From: CAYTEO01 sp964436825
GTDB taxonomy: Bacteria; Krumholzibacteriota; Krumholzibacteriia; LZORAL124-64-63
DNA: 37,055 nucleotides
NCBI GenBank assembly: GCA_964436825.1
Contig: CAYTEO010000026.1
Coordinates: forward strand, 1 to 37,055
Direction of reading: 5' to 3'
The position numbers and the translations under genes are program-made. Position 1 is the stretch's first letter. Every line of letters begins with the position of its first letter. This document shows, one piece after another, positions 13,306-22,961 of the stretch. The notes under the pieces were generated by a model that worked only from the letters and a program-made list of their open reading frames with translations, was not told the origin of the DNA and did not search any database.

Positions 13306-15111
13306 TCAGATGCTTTCGGCCGATTCCGCCTGCCGGAGCTGCTCCCAGCTGCGGGCCCGCGCCAGGACGTCCTCGTGGACGGTCACGCCGAACTCGTCCC
13401 GCCACTGGTCGAGCAGCTTGCGCAGGGCATCGTCACGGCGCTTGGCCAGGATCCGCTTGCCGATCTCGTCGCGCACCTCGTCGAGGGTCATCCGCTTCTC
13501 GGGGATGACCGCGTCGAGCCGGACGACGACCCACTTCCCCTGGGACTGGAACGGCTCGCTCAGCTCGCCCGCCTTCGAGAGGGCGAACAGCGCCTCCTTC
13601 TCGGGGGTCGCGGCGTCGGTCGCCTTGAGCGTGAAACCGCCGTCCTCGGCGGCGCCGGTCATCTTGACGCCGTAGCTCTTCAGCAGCTCCGGCCACTGCT
13701 TGCCGTCCCTGGCGTCGGCCAGCGCCTTGCGCGCGGTCTCCTCGTCGGGGCAGTAGACGATGTGCCCCTGGCGCTGCTCGGGCCTGACGTAGTCGTCCTG
13801 GTGCTCCTGCCAGAAGGAGTCGATCTGGGCCGGCGTGACGTGCTCGTCGACCTTGACGACCTCGTCGTGGAGCTTGGTGACCATCATCTCCTCGACCCGC
13901 ATCCGGGCGTCCCCGACGACGCGCGGATCCTCGTAGTAGCCGCGCTCCCGCGCCTCCGAGACCATCAGCCGCCGGTCGATCATGTCGTGGAGGATCTTGT
14001 TCCGGACACCGCCCAGCAGCTGGAACTTCTTGGGCCGGGCGAAGGTGCTCATGTTGTCGTACAGGGCCTTGTAGTCGCCGATCGTCCAGGTGTCGGGGTC
14101 CTTGTCCAGGTCGAAGCGGCAGGACATGAAGAACCGGTCCAGGTCCTCGACGGGGACGTCCAGGGGCTGGAGCTGCTCGCGGGGGATCGGCTTGTTGGTC
14201 ACCGTGTCGAGGTAGGCCTCATTCTCTGGCATGCCCTGGTAGATGATCCAGAGCGCCGTCTCGTCCAGCTTGAAGTCGTGCTTCTTGCGGCTCTCCTCGA
14301 CGAACTGCGTCTCCAGGCGCTTCTTCTTGTGGGCGACGATGGAGCGACGGATCAGCTCCTTGTACTCGTCGTCCAGCGGCTTGACCTTGTTGGGCAGGAT
14401 CTCGTCGAGGCGGACGATCCAGTAGCCGTACATCGTCTGGAGCGGCTGGCTGATCTCGCCGATCTCCATGTTGAACAGGGTGTCCTCGAAGTTCTTCTCC
14501 TGGCGACCGTACTCGATGGTGAACGTGTAGTCGTCCTTGGGACCGCGCGAGCCCACGTTGTACTCGTCGGCCACGTCCTCCCACAGGGCACCGTCGATGA
14601 TCTTCTGGCGGGCCTCCAGGGCGTCGTCCTCGAAGTTGCAGATCAGGAAGTGGAACTTCCGCTTCTGCTTGAGCTTGTCGTAGTAGTCGAGGATCTCCTG
14701 TTCGGTCACCTGGCTGGCCGGCGTGTCGATCAGGTCCTGGTGCATGACCTCGGAGGCCCGGTAGTCGGTGAAGGCGTTGCGGAAGCTGGACACCTGCTGG
14801 TCGGCGTCGAAGCCCAGCTCCTTGGCCTTGAGTGCCATCACCTCCTTGTCGATGACGACATCCAGGAAGCGCTTCTTCCCCTCGAGGGTCGCGGTGTCGA
14901 TCGTCTGGCCCTGTTCGTCGCGGGGCAGGTTCTCCTTCTCCAGGCGCTTGAGGTAGTTCTCGTAATCGTCCAGGGTGATCCGGTGGTCACCGACGGTGGC
15001 CACGACCTTCTCCCCGCCCCCGCCGCCACAACCCGTCAGGGCCAACAGGGCTGCCAGCAGCGCGGTCAGCGTCAGCAGTCGACCGACTCGGGAAAGCACA
15101 CTCGCACTCAT
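13306..15111 (-). CDS. Parvulin-type peptidyl-prolyl isomerase lipoprotein
   Basis: A 601-aa lipoprotein with signal peptide 1-27 and lipobox 'LTGC' (Cys28). After a Gly-rich spacer there is a SurA-N-like helical region ('VATVGDHRITLDDYENYL', about 38-55). A first PPIase-like region (about 150-260) and a second, more complete one near the C-terminus (about 460-560, 'KWVVVRLDAVIPEK') follow. This layout resembles PrsA/SurA foldases but is longer than usual and contains a second chaperone-like helical segment (about 340-440). The ATG at 15111 shares its A with the mfd stop and is 7 bases after AAGGAG. A GTG one codon upstream is possible. It probably folds exported proteins together with the SurA-like neighbour. 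Confidence 0.87.
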   Translation of the reverse strand: MSASVLSRVGRLLTLTALLAALLALTGCGGGGGEKVVATVGDHRITLDDYENYLKRLEKENLPRDEQGQTIDTATLEGKKRFLDVVIDKEVMALKAKELGFDADQQVSSFRNAFTDYRASEVMHQDLIDTPASQVTEQEILDYYDKLKQKRKFHFLICNFEDDALEARQKIIDGALWEDVADEYNVGSRGPKDDYTFTIEYGRQEKNFEDTLFNMEIGEISQPLQTMYGYWIVRLDEILPNKVKPLDDEYKELIRRSIVAHKKKRLETQFVEESRKKHDFKLDETALWIIYQGMPENEAYLDTVTNKPIPREQLQPLDVPVEDLDRFFMSCRFDLDKDPDTWTIGDYKALYDNMSTFARPKKFQLLGGVRNKILHDMIDRRLMVSEARERGYYEDPRVVGDARMRVEEMMVTKLHDEVVKVDEHVTPAQIDSFWQEHQDDYVRPEQRQGHIVYCPDEETARKALADARDGKQWPELLKSYGVKMTGAAEDGGFTLKATDAATPEKEALFALSKAGELSEPFQSQGKWVVVRLDAVIPEKRMTLDEVRDEIGKRILAKRRDDALRKLLDQWRDEFGVTVHEDVLARARSWEQLRQAESAESI

Positions 15112-18100
15112 CACGACTCCTTAGTCCGTTGTCCGGGCGCGGCAGGGGGATCGTCCTGCGTCGCCTCCCGGAGGCGTTCCAGCAGGTCCAGCATGGCGAC
15201 GGCGGCCGCCGGTGCCTGCTCGCGGGAGGCCGGCACCTGCATCACCAGTTGATCGACGGCCTTGAACATGAGCCCTTTGGGCCCGGTTCCCATCAAACTG
15301 CGAATGATAGCAGGCGACGGTTCCCGACCGCTAGCGAAAAACAGTTCCACGCCCCGCCGCGTGCAACGGACCTCCTCCACCCCGTTGCGGGCCGCGAGCA
15401 GGCGGACCCGGTAGGTGTCCAGCAATCCGAGCACCGGTGGCGGCGGCGGGCCGAACCGGTCGTGGAGCTCGTCCCGCAGCAACCGGAACCCGCGCAGCTC
15501 GGTGATCCGGTTCAGCCGCCGGTAGAGCTCCATCTTCTGCTGGGCATCGCCGACGTAGTCGTCGGGCAGGTAGGCCGGCAGCTTCAGGTCGACCCGGATG
15601 TCCAGCAGCGGCTGGCGGGCGCCGCCCTTCAGCTCGGCGACGGCCTCCTCCAGCAGGCGGCAGTAGAGGTCGAAGCCGATGGCCTCCAGGTGCCCGGACT
15701 GCTCCTCCCCCAGGATGTTCCCCGCCCCGCGGATCTCCAGGTCGCGCACGGCGACGTGGTAGCCCGAGCCGAGGGCCTGGAACTCCTGCAGGGCGGCGAG
15801 GCGGCGACGGGCGTCGCGCGTCAGGCGCTCCCCCGGCGGCGTCATCAGGTAGGCGAAGGCCCGCTGGCTGGAACGGCCCACCCGGCCCCGGATCTGGTAG
15901 AGCTGGGCCAGGCCGAAGCGGTCGGCCCGGTCGATGATGATGGTGTTGACCCGCGGCATGTCCAGGCCCGACTCGATGATCGTCGTCGTCACCAGGACGT
16001 CGTACTCGTGGGCCAGGAAGCGGCGCATGACCTCCTCGAGCTTCTCCTCCGGCAGCCGCCCGTGGGCGACGCAGACGCGCACCTCCGGCAGCAGCCGGCG
16101 CAGCAGCGCGGCCACGCCCTCGATCGTCTCGATCCGGTTGTGGACGAAGAAGACCTGCCCGCCCCGGTGCAGCTCCCGCAGGATCGCCTCCTTGAGGATC
16201 CGCTCGTCGAAGGAGCAGATCTCGGTCTGGACGGGCAGGCGGTTGCGGGGCGGGGTGGTGATCAGCGACATGTCCCGCGCCCCCATCAGCGACAGGTAGA
16301 GGGTCCGCGGGATCGGGGTGGCGCTCAGCGACAGGACGTCCACCTCGCGGCGCAGCCGCTTCAGGCGCTCCTTGTGGCGGACCCCGAAACGGTGCTCCTC
16401 GTCGATGATCAGCAGTCCCAGGTCCTTCAGCTTGACGTCGCGCGACAGCAGCCTGTGGGTCCCGATCAGGATGTCCAGTTCCCCCTCGCGGGCCTGGCGG
16501 ACGATCTCCCGCTGCCGCGCCGGGGACTGGAAGCGGCTCAGGACCGCCAGCCGCACGGGGAAGTCGCGGAACCGCTCGGCGAAGGTCTCGCCGTGCTGGT
16601 GGGCCAGCAGCGTCGTGGGACAGAGGACGACGACCTGCTTGCCGCTCTCGACGGCCTTGAAGGCGGCCCGCATGGCCACCTCGGTCTTGCCGAACCCGAC
16701 GTCGCCGCAGACGAGCCGGTCCATGGGCACCGGCGACTCCATGTCCTGCTTGACGTCGGCGATGGCCTGCAGCTGGTCGGGGGTCTCCTCGTGGATGAAC
16801 GACGCCTCGAGCGAGCGCATCAGCTCCCCGTCGGGCGGGAAGGCGAACCCGGGATGGCTGCGGCGTGCGGCGTAGAGCTCCAGCAGCTCGGCCGCCATGG
16901 CCCGGATCGCCTTGCGGGCCCGCTTGGTGACCCGCGCCCAGGCGGCGCTGCCGAGCCGGCTGAGGGCCGGCGCCGAGTCCTGGTCGCTGCTGTAGCGTTC
17001 GACCAGGTCGATCTTCTCCACCGGGACGTAGACCTTGTCGCCGCCGTCGTACTCCAGGTAGAGGCACTCGCGCTCCACCCCCTCCGCGGTGACCCGCCGC
17101 AGGCCGTGGTAGCGCCCGATCCCGTACTCCACGTGGACGACGTAGTCCCCAGGCTGCAGATCGACCGCCTCGCGGACGACCGCCGCCCCGCGGTGGCGAC
17201 GGCGGGGAACCCGCTGGTAGCGCTGGAAGAACTCGTGGTCCGTGACCACGGCCAGCGGCAGCGCCGGCCAGAGGAACCCCTCGGCCAGCCGGCCCACCTC
17301 GGGCCGCCGGGAGGGGACCGGACCCTCCTGTTCCAGCAGCAGGTCGGCCAGACGGTCCGCCTGCCCGGCATTGTCGCAGAGGACGACGGACGTCCAGCCC
17401 TCCTTCTCCCACCCGCAGAGCCGGCCGGCCAGGGCGGCGACGTCCCCCCCCTTCAGGTCGGGCCGGCGGGTCCCGGCGTCGTGCACGGTCGCCGGCGCCA
17501 GGTCCAGCCAGCGGCGCGCCGGATCGTCGCCCAGCCAGCCGCCGGCCAGCAGGACATGGGGGCCGGCCCCGGCAGCAAGCTCGGGCAGGGGCGCGACGAG
17601 CTCCTCGACGGCCGGCAGCCACGGGTCGCGTTCCAGGCGGGTGGACCGCGACGCGGGCAGCTCGCGCTCCTGCAGGACTGCCTGCTCGGCCAGCCCCTCG
17701 GGGTCCCACCACAGCAACGGCGCCCCCTCCGGCAGGTAGTCCAGCGGCAGGGCCGTGGGGCCGAACAGGGGCAGCCACGCCTCCAGGCCGGTGCCGTGGA
17801 GGCGGTCCTCGATCCGCTCCTCCAGCTCGATCCGCTCGTCCTCGGGCAGTGCGCCGGCGGCGGCCGCCTCCTCGACGGCGGCCAGGGCCGACAGGACGGC
17901 ATCGTCGTCCAGGTAGAGGTGGCTGACCGGCAGGATCGTCACGCTCTCCAGCTTGCCGACCGAGCGCTGGCTGGCGGGATCGAATCGGCGCAGCGAGAGG
18001 ATCTCGTCGTCGAAGTACTCGATGCGCACCGGGTCGCCGCCGGGGGCGAAGACGTCGACCAGGCTGCCGCGGCGGGCGTACTCGCCGACCCGGGCCGTCA

Positions 18101-18653
18101 TCCCGCAGGCCGCGTACCCCATCCTGTCCAGGCGGCGGCACAGTTCGTCCCGCTCGAGGCGGTCCCCGACCCGGAGGGTGACCGTCGCCTCCGCGAGGCG
18201 CCGCGGCGCCAGGATGCGCTGGCGCACCCCGGCCAGGGAGGTCACACCGATCAGCGCCTCCCCCCCGGCCAGCCGGGTCAGTCCCCACAGGAGCGACCCC
18301 ACCAGCTCGGGATCCGGCGACTGGCGGTCGAAGGGCAGGACCTCCGGCTGGGGCAGGTAGACCACGTGCCGCTCGCCGAGCCAGACCTCCAGGTCGTCGG
18401 CCAGCTGGAGGGCGGTCTGGCGCGTCGGGGCCACCAGCAGCGCCGTCCGCGGGCGACGCCGGTACCAGGCCGCCACCAGCAGCGACGTCGCCGAACCGTG
18501 CAGGCCGTGGACGACCCCGGCGGTGCCGGTGGAGGCCGCCGCGAGGGCGTCGTCGAGCGGCGCCGCGGCGGACGCGACGACCGGGGCCGCGAGCAGGCGG
18601 TCCAGCAGTGGCGAACCGGCGTCGGGGTGGGATGGGTGGTGGGTGGTGGCCAT
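15111..18653 (-). CDS. mfd: Transcription-repair coupling factor Mfd
   Basis: Mfd removes RNA polymerase stalled at DNA damage and recruits the UvrABC system. The 1180-aa product has the full architecture. The N-terminal UvrB-like region runs to about 350. The RNA-polymerase-interacting (CarD-like) domain is at about 500-555 ('GDYVVHVEYGIGRYHGL'). The translocase has Walker A 'GDVGFGKTE' (650-658), 'DEEHRFG' (751-757) and 'SATPIPRTL' (777-785). The second helicase lobe and the C-terminal regulatory TRCF domain follow. The start lies 28 bases after nifS, and its stop overlaps the parvulin start. Length is standard. Confidence 0.97.
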   Translation of the reverse strand: MATTHHPSHPDAGSPLLDRLLAAPVVASAAAPLDDALAAASTGTAGVVHGLHGSATSLLVAAWYRRRPRTALLVAPTRQTALQLADDLEVWLGERHVVYLPQPEVLPFDRQSPDPELVGSLLWGLTRLAGGEALIGVTSLAGVRQRILAPRRLAEATVTLRVGDRLERDELCRRLDRMGYAACGMTARVGEYARRGSLVDVFAPGGDPVRIEYFDDEILSLRRFDPASQRSVGKLESVTILPVSHLYLDDDAVLSALAAVEEAAAAGALPEDERIELEERIEDRLHGTGLEAWLPLFGPTALPLDYLPEGAPLLWWDPEGLAEQAVLQERELPASRSTRLERDPWLPAVEELVAPLPELAAGAGPHVLLAGGWLGDDPARRWLDLAPATVHDAGTRRPDLKGGDVAALAGRLCGWEKEGWTSVVLCDNAGQADRLADLLLEQEGPVPSRRPEVGRLAEGFLWPALPLAVVTDHEFFQRYQRVPRRRHRGAAVVREAVDLQPGDYVVHVEYGIGRYHGLRRVTAEGVERECLYLEYDGGDKVYVPVEKIDLVERYSSDQDSAPALSRLGSAAWARVTKRARKAIRAMAAELLELYAARRSHPGFAFPPDGELMRSLEASFIHEETPDQLQAIADVKQDMESPVPMDRLVCGDVGFGKTEVAMRAAFKAVESGKQVVVLCPTTLLAHQHGETFAERFRDFPVRLAVLSRFQSPARQREIVRQAREGELDILIGTHRLLSRDVKLKDLGLLIIDEEHRFGVRHKERLKRLRREVDVLSLSATPIPRTLYLSLMGARDMSLITTPPRNRLPVQTEICSFDERILKEAILRELHRGGQVFFVHNRIETIEGVAALLRRLLPEVRVCVAHGRLPEEKLEEVMRRFLAHEYDVLVTTTIIESGLDMPRVNTIIIDRADRFGLAQLYQIRGRVGRSSQRAFAYLMTPPGERLTRDARRRLAALQEFQALGSGYHVAVRDLEIRGAGNILGEEQSGHLEAIGFDLYCRLLEEAVAELKGGARQPLLDIRVDLKLPAYLPDDYVGDAQQKMELYRRLNRITELRGFRLLRDELHDRFGPPPPPVLGLLDTYRVRLLAARNGVEEVRCTRRGVELFFASGREPSPAIIRSLMGTGPKGLMFKAVDQLVMQVPASREQAPAAAVAMLDLLERLREATQDDPPAAPGQRTKES

Positions 18654-18681
18654 GGCAGCGCTGGCGAGGGACGGCCGTCCC

Positions 18682-19890
18682 TCAGAAGGTCGCGTGCTCC
18701 TTGTCGAAGGGCGTGATGGCGCGCAGCCGCTCGACGATCCGCGGGACGGCGGCCGCCGCGTAGTCGACCTCCTCCTGCGTCGTGTAGCGGCTCAGGGAGA
18801 AGCGGACCGAGCCGTGGGCGGCGATGAACGGCACCCCCATGGCCCGCAGGACGTGGGACGGCTCCAGGCTGCCGGAGGTACAGGCCGAACCGCTGGAGGC
18901 GGCGATCCCGGCCCGGTCCAGCAGCAGCAGGATCCCCTCCCCCTCGATGTAGTCGAAGCTGATGTTCGTCGTGTTGGGCAGGCGCTGCTCGCGGTCCCCG
19001 TTGACGCGACAGTCGGGGACGGCGGCCAGGATGGCCTCCTCCAGCCGGTCGCGCAGGGCGCGGACCTCCGTCCGCTCCCGCTCCAGCGCAGCGGCGGCCA
19101 GGCGGCAGGCGGCGCCCAGGGAGACGATCCCCGCCACGTTCTCGGTCCCGGCCCGGCGGCCCCGCTCCTGGTGCCCGCCGACGATCAGCGGGCGCAGCCG
19201 TGTCCCGCGCCTGACGAACAGGGCGCCCACCCCCTTGCAGGCGTGGAGCTTGTGGCCGGAGAGCGAGAGCAGGTCGATGGGGGCATCGCGCAGGTCCAGC
19301 GGCAGCTTGCCCACGGCCTGCACCGCGTCCACGTGGAAGACGACCCCGGCCTCCTTGACGATCCGGCCCGCCTCCAGGAAGGGGAAGACGACCCCGGTCT
19401 CGTTGTTGGCGGCCATGATCGAGACGATGGCCGTGTCGGGACGCAGGGCGGCGCGCAGCTCGTCCAGGTCCAGGTGCCCCTCCCCGTCCACCGACAGGTA
19501 GGTGACCTCGTACCCCATCCGGCTCTCCAGCTCGCGACACAGCCCCAGGACGGCGGGATGCTCGACGCTGGTGGTGACGATGTGCCTGCGCTCGGGGAAG
19601 GCCCGCAGGGTCCCGACGATGGCCAGGTTGTCGCTCTCCGAGCCGCCGGCGGTGAAGACGATCTCCTCGGGCCGGACCTGCAGCAGCGCGGCCACCTCGT
19701 CCCTGGCCCGGTCGACGGCCCGCCCCGCCTCGGCACCGAACCGGTGCATGCTCGAGGGGTTGCCGTAGACATCGCGCAGGAAGGGCAGGATCTCGTCGAC
19801 GATCTCCGGCGCGACCCTCGTGGTGGCGTTGTTGTCGAGGTAGACGCCCCCCTCCGGGCAGGGGGGCAGGCCGGCGAACAGATCGGTCAT
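18682..19890 (-). CDS. nifS: Cysteine desulfurase NifS/IscS
   Basis: This PLP enzyme takes sulfur from cysteine and passes it to the scaffold for Fe-S cluster assembly. The 402-aa product has 'YLDNNATT' (17-24), the PLP-stacking His111 ('SVEHPA'), the PLP lysine Lys214 ('SGHK') and the active-site Cys337 within 'SGSACTSG'. The loop form is that of group I (NifS/IscS). The ATG overlaps the nifU stop (ATGA), so scaffold and sulfur donor are made together. No nitrogenase gene is near, so this is probably the general Fe-S system of the cell. Confidence 0.95.
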   Translation of the reverse strand: MTDLFAGLPPCPEGGVYLDNNATTRVAPEIVDEILPFLRDVYGNPSSMHRFGAEAGRAVDRARDEVAALLQVRPEEIVFTAGGSESDNLAIVGTLRAFPERRHIVTTSVEHPAVLGLCRELESRMGYEVTYLSVDGEGHLDLDELRAALRPDTAIVSIMAANNETGVVFPFLEAGRIVKEAGVVFHVDAVQAVGKLPLDLRDAPIDLLSLSGHKLHACKGVGALFVRRGTRLRPLIVGGHQERGRRAGTENVAGIVSLGAACRLAAAALERERTEVRALRDRLEEAILAAVPDCRVNGDREQRLPNTTNISFDYIEGEGILLLLDRAGIAASSGSACTSGSLEPSHVLRAMGVPFIAAHGSVRFSLSRYTTQEEVDYAAAAVPRIVERLRAITPFDKEHATF

Positions 19891-20771
19891 GACCGCTCCT
19901 CCACGACGGTGATGTCCTCGCCCAGGTGCTCGCGCAGGCGCGCCTCGACCCACTGCTCGATGGTGGCGCCGGAGGCGGGACAGGCTGCGCAGGCCCCCAC
20001 CAGCCGGACGTGGATCCGCCGCCCGTGGACGGCCACCAGCTCGATGTCCCCGCCGTCGGTCCGCAGGGCCGGGGCAACGTCGTTGGCCAGCAGGTCCCGG
20101 ACCCTGGCGACGAACTCGTCGTCGGGCTCCCTCCCGTCGGCCTCCTTCCGCGCGGCGACGGCATCGGCCAGGTCGACGACGATCGGCTCCCCCTTCTGCT
20201 GCCGGTGCTCGGCGATCAGGGCGCGGATCTCGTCGTGGCACTGGGTGCAGCCGCCGCCGGCCTTGGTGTAGTGGGTGACCTCCTCGACCTCGGTCAGCTC
20301 GTGGCGGGCGATGGCCTCGCGGATGGTGTGCTCGCTGACCTGGTAGCAGTGGCAGATCTCGCGGTCCTGGTGGATCAGGGCGCAGGGCGGCTCCTGGCCG
20401 CGACGGCGATAGTAGTCCAGGATGGCGGCCTCGAGGGCCTCCCGGCCCATGACCGAGCAGTGCATCTTCTGGCGCGGCAGTCCCCCCAGCTCCCGGACGA
20501 TGTCGTCGTTGGTGATCCGGGCCGCCTCCTCCAGCGTCTTGCCGATGAGCATCTCGGTCAGCACCGACGAGGAGGCGATGGCGCTGCCGCAGCCGAAGGT
20601 CTGGAACTTCGCCTCCGCGATCCGCCCCTCCGCGTCCAGCTTGAACGACAGGCGCAGGGCGTCGCCGCAGGCCATCGAGCCCACCTCGCCCACGCCGTCG
20701 GCGTCCTCGACGAAACCGACGTTGCGCGGGTTGAGGAAATGATCCATCACCTTGTCGGTGTAGTCCCACAT
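19887..20771 (-). CDS. nifU: Three-domain Fe-S scaffold protein NifU
   Basis: NifU builds Fe-S clusters and hands them to target proteins. All three modules are present in 294 aa. The IscU-like scaffold has Cys35, Asp37, Cys61 and Cys105. A central BFD-like [2Fe-2S] domain has Cys140, Cys142, Cys175 and Cys178. The C-terminal NFU domain has Cys261 and Cys264 ('CAAC'). No ligand is missing. It is the first gene of the nifU-nifS-mfd run, 78 bases after the VWA gene. Its ribosome site AAGGAG overlaps a hairpin (20783-20798). Full-length NifU is used for housekeeping Fe-S assembly in several phyla lacking nitrogenase. Confidence 0.95.
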   Translation of the reverse strand: MWDYTDKVMDHFLNPRNVGFVEDADGVGEVGSMACGDALRLSFKLDAEGRIAEAKFQTFGCGSAIASSSVLTEMLIGKTLEEAARITNDDIVRELGGLPRQKMHCSVMGREALEAAILDYYRRRGQEPPCALIHQDREICHCYQVSEHTIREAIARHELTEVEEVTHYTKAGGGCTQCHDEIRALIAEHRQQKGEPIVVDLADAVAARKEADGREPDDEFVARVRDLLANDVAPALRTDGGDIELVAVHGRRIHVRLVGACAACPASGATIEQWVEARLREHLGEDITVVEERS

Positions 20772-20778
20772 CGCGGAT

Positions 20779-20798
20779 CTCCTTCCCGGGGCCGGGAA
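20779..20798 (-). promoter_or_regulatory. Ribosome site of nifU partly inside a hairpin
   Basis: The ribosome site AAGGAG (20779-20784), 7 bases before the nifU ATG, shares its first two bases with a perfect 6-bp stem (TTCCCG / CGGGAA, 20783-20798). Folding could limit nifU translation. The arms are visible; regulation is inferred. Confidence 0.4.
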
Positions 20799-20849
20799 AA
20801 GGGGAGTCGGACCATCCAGCTGCAGAGTTAACGCCGGCGGGGCGGGGAA

Positions 20850-22952
20850 TCAAGCCCCATCCGGGTCGCCGCGGGAGAGGGCCGTCTCCAGCAGCAGGAC
20901 CAGCACCGCCGCCAGCAGCAGCCAGGACGACAGCTCCCGGCCCCGCCAGCCGGCCCACGCCTGTCCCGCCGACCCCTCCTCGTGCCAGGCGATCCCCCGG
21001 CCGAGCAGGTCCGACCAGCCGCGGCGATCCAGCAGCGGTGCCGTCGCCTCGGCCGGCGGCGCGGCGACGGCCGCCGCGGCCAGGACCCGCCCCTCCCGCT
21101 CCAGGGTGACGATCCCGCGGTGATCGGCCGTTCCCGCCGCGACGACCGGCAACCCTCCCCGCCAGGAGACGGTCGCCGGCAGCCGCTCCAGGACCCGCCC
21201 CTCGGTGTCCGCCCTCACCACCTCGAGCGCCTCCCCCTCGCCGGAAGGGCCCTCGGGCGGGACGATGAAGGTCAGCGGCTCTCCGGCCGCGACCGCGAAG
21301 GCGGGCACCGCGCCCCGCACCAGCAGGCCGGCCAGGCGCTGGGCCAGGGGGGGGAACATGGGGTTGGCGGACAGGTCGCCGGCGTCCCGCGAGAGGTCCC
21401 ACGGCGCCAGCGCCCAGCGTCCCCGGCCGAGCCTCCCCAGCAGGAGCGCGGGGCCGCCCCCCTCGAACGACACCGGGACCTCGCAGGAGTCCGACGCCGC
21501 CAGCTCCCAGAACCGCCGCCAGCGGACGCCGGTCAGCGTCGCCAGGGCGCCGCGCGGCAGTCCGGCCAGCAGCGGGTGGGCGGGCAGATCGATCCGCCAG
21601 CCCTCGGCGGCGGCCGGCGCCAGGGAGCGCCACGTCGCCGTCGGCGGCAGCCCGAACAGCGGCAGCCAGCGCCGGCGCAGGTCCTCGCCGCGCTGCTGCC
21701 GCCCGCACAGCAGCCAGAGGCCGCCTCCCGCCGTCAGGTGCCCCCGCAGCCCCTCGACCAGGCCGCCCCGGGGACGGACGGGATCGACCAGGACGACCAG
21801 GTCCACGCCGTCGAGATCGCCGGGAACGAGCGTCTCGGAGGACCGTTCCCGGAGCCGGAACGGGGATCCGGACACCGCCTCGCTGTCCGGAGGCGAGAGG
21901 GCCGCGGCCAGGAACCGCCAACCGCCCTCTCCCGGCTCGTCACGGTCCGGTCCGTGGGCCAGCAGGATCCGGACCTCCCCGCGGACCGGCAGCCAGAAGG
22001 GGACGGCATCGTCGAAGGGGACCCGGTCCGGCGTCGTGCGGACGGTTCCCCGGTGCAGTCCCTCCGGCGGCGCGGTGAAGGTCAGCTCCACGGTCGTCCG
22101 CCGGCCGGGTGTCGCGACCGTGGCCTCGGCGACCCGCTCCCCGTCCAGCTCCAGCCAGAACCGCTGGTCGGGCTGTCGCGGGAGGACCTCGGCCGCGAGG
22201 GTCACCGTCTCGCCGGGACGCAGGACCAGCTCCGGGACCGCAACGGCGAGGACGGCCCCGTCGTCGACGGGACGGCCGATGCGCTGGACGACGACGGGAC
22301 CGCTCCCGCGGCGGTGCAGCCGGGCGAGGGCCGCGGCCAGGCTGTCGGCCCCGGCGGTCGGCAGCTGGCCGTCGGTGACCAGGGCGACCACCGGGCGGGA
22401 GACGGTCTCGTCGACCAGGTCACCGGCGAGAGCGATGGCGGCGGCCATGTCGCAGGCCGTGTCCGCCGGCGGCAGGGAGGCGGGCAGGGCGGCGACGGCC
22501 GTTCCGGCGGGCAGCCAGTCGTCGAACAGGGCGTGGGGCACGCTCCCCGCCACGATGACCTGGCACGGCAGGTCCGGGGAGGCCGCCGCCAGCAGGTCGC
22601 GCAGCAGGCGCTCGGCCCGGACCGCCCGCGAGGCGCCGTCGTCGACGGCCTGCATGCTGGCGCTGGCGTCCAGGATCACCACCAGCCCGTCCCCCCGCTC
22701 CAGGGGACCGTTCGAGCGCGGCCGCGCGGCCGCCAGCACGACCAGCAGGATGGCCAGCATCCGCAGCAGCAGCAGCAGCCAGCGCCGCAGCCCCAGGGAA
22801 CGGGAGCGCGTGGCCTGGATCTCCTCCAGGAACGTCAGGTCGGGAAACGGCTCGCGGCGGACCCGGCGACGGCGCCAGAGGTGCAGCAGCAGGGGTACCA
22901 GCGCCCCCAGCGCCCCGACCAGCAGCCCCGGATTGAGGAACGATACCGGCAT
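20850..22952 (-). CDS. BatA-like membrane protein with VWA domain
   Basis: A 700-aa protein with the N-terminal double-transmembrane module of the BatA/aerotolerance family. Helix 1 is at about 8-25, then a basic loop 'LWRRRRVRREPFPD', then helix 2 at about 57-76. A von Willebrand A domain follows, with the metal-site motif 'DASAS' at 95-99. A long periplasmic or extracellular strand-rich region runs to about 670, and a C-terminal helix spans about 674-690. Such proteins accompany MoxR ATPases and DUF58 proteins, as here, and are thought to take part in envelope or stress-related assembly. It begins 9 bases after the DUF58 gene. Confidence 0.88.
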   Translation of the reverse strand: MPVSFLNPGLLVGALGALVPLLLHLWRRRRVRREPFPDLTFLEEIQATRSRSLGLRRWLLLLLRMLAILLVVLAAARPRSNGPLERGDGLVVILDASASMQAVDDGASRAVRAERLLRDLLAAASPDLPCQVIVAGSVPHALFDDWLPAGTAVAALPASLPPADTACDMAAAIALAGDLVDETVSRPVVALVTDGQLPTAGADSLAAALARLHRRGSGPVVVQRIGRPVDDGAVLAVAVPELVLRPGETVTLAAEVLPRQPDQRFWLELDGERVAEATVATPGRRTTVELTFTAPPEGLHRGTVRTTPDRVPFDDAVPFWLPVRGEVRILLAHGPDRDEPGEGGWRFLAAALSPPDSEAVSGSPFRLRERSSETLVPGDLDGVDLVVLVDPVRPRGGLVEGLRGHLTAGGGLWLLCGRQQRGEDLRRRWLPLFGLPPTATWRSLAPAAAEGWRIDLPAHPLLAGLPRGALATLTGVRWRRFWELAASDSCEVPVSFEGGGPALLLGRLGRGRWALAPWDLSRDAGDLSANPMFPPLAQRLAGLLVRGAVPAFAVAAGEPLTFIVPPEGPSGEGEALEVVRADTEGRVLERLPATVSWRGGLPVVAAGTADHRGIVTLEREGRVLAAAAVAAPPAEATAPLLDRRGWSDLLGRGIAWHEEGSAGQAWAGWRGRELSSWLLLAAVLVLLLETALSRGDPDGA

Positions 22953-22961
22953 GCCCCCTCC

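Noticed and set aside
10672..15252. Long open frame on the + strand, over 1500 codons, opposite holB and the parvulin genes
   Set aside because: It is antisense to four genes with clear family motifs. The peptide is Gln/Leu/Gly/Asp repeats with no domain, the usual result of GC-rich codon bias. The same holds for the + strand frames at 160-4449, 5939-8326, 15129-18716 and 20982-24290.
18682..20771. Part of a nitrogen fixation cluster
   Set aside because: nifU and nifS are present, but no nifHDK, nifB or other nif genes are nearby; the neighbours are mfd and a MoxR operon.
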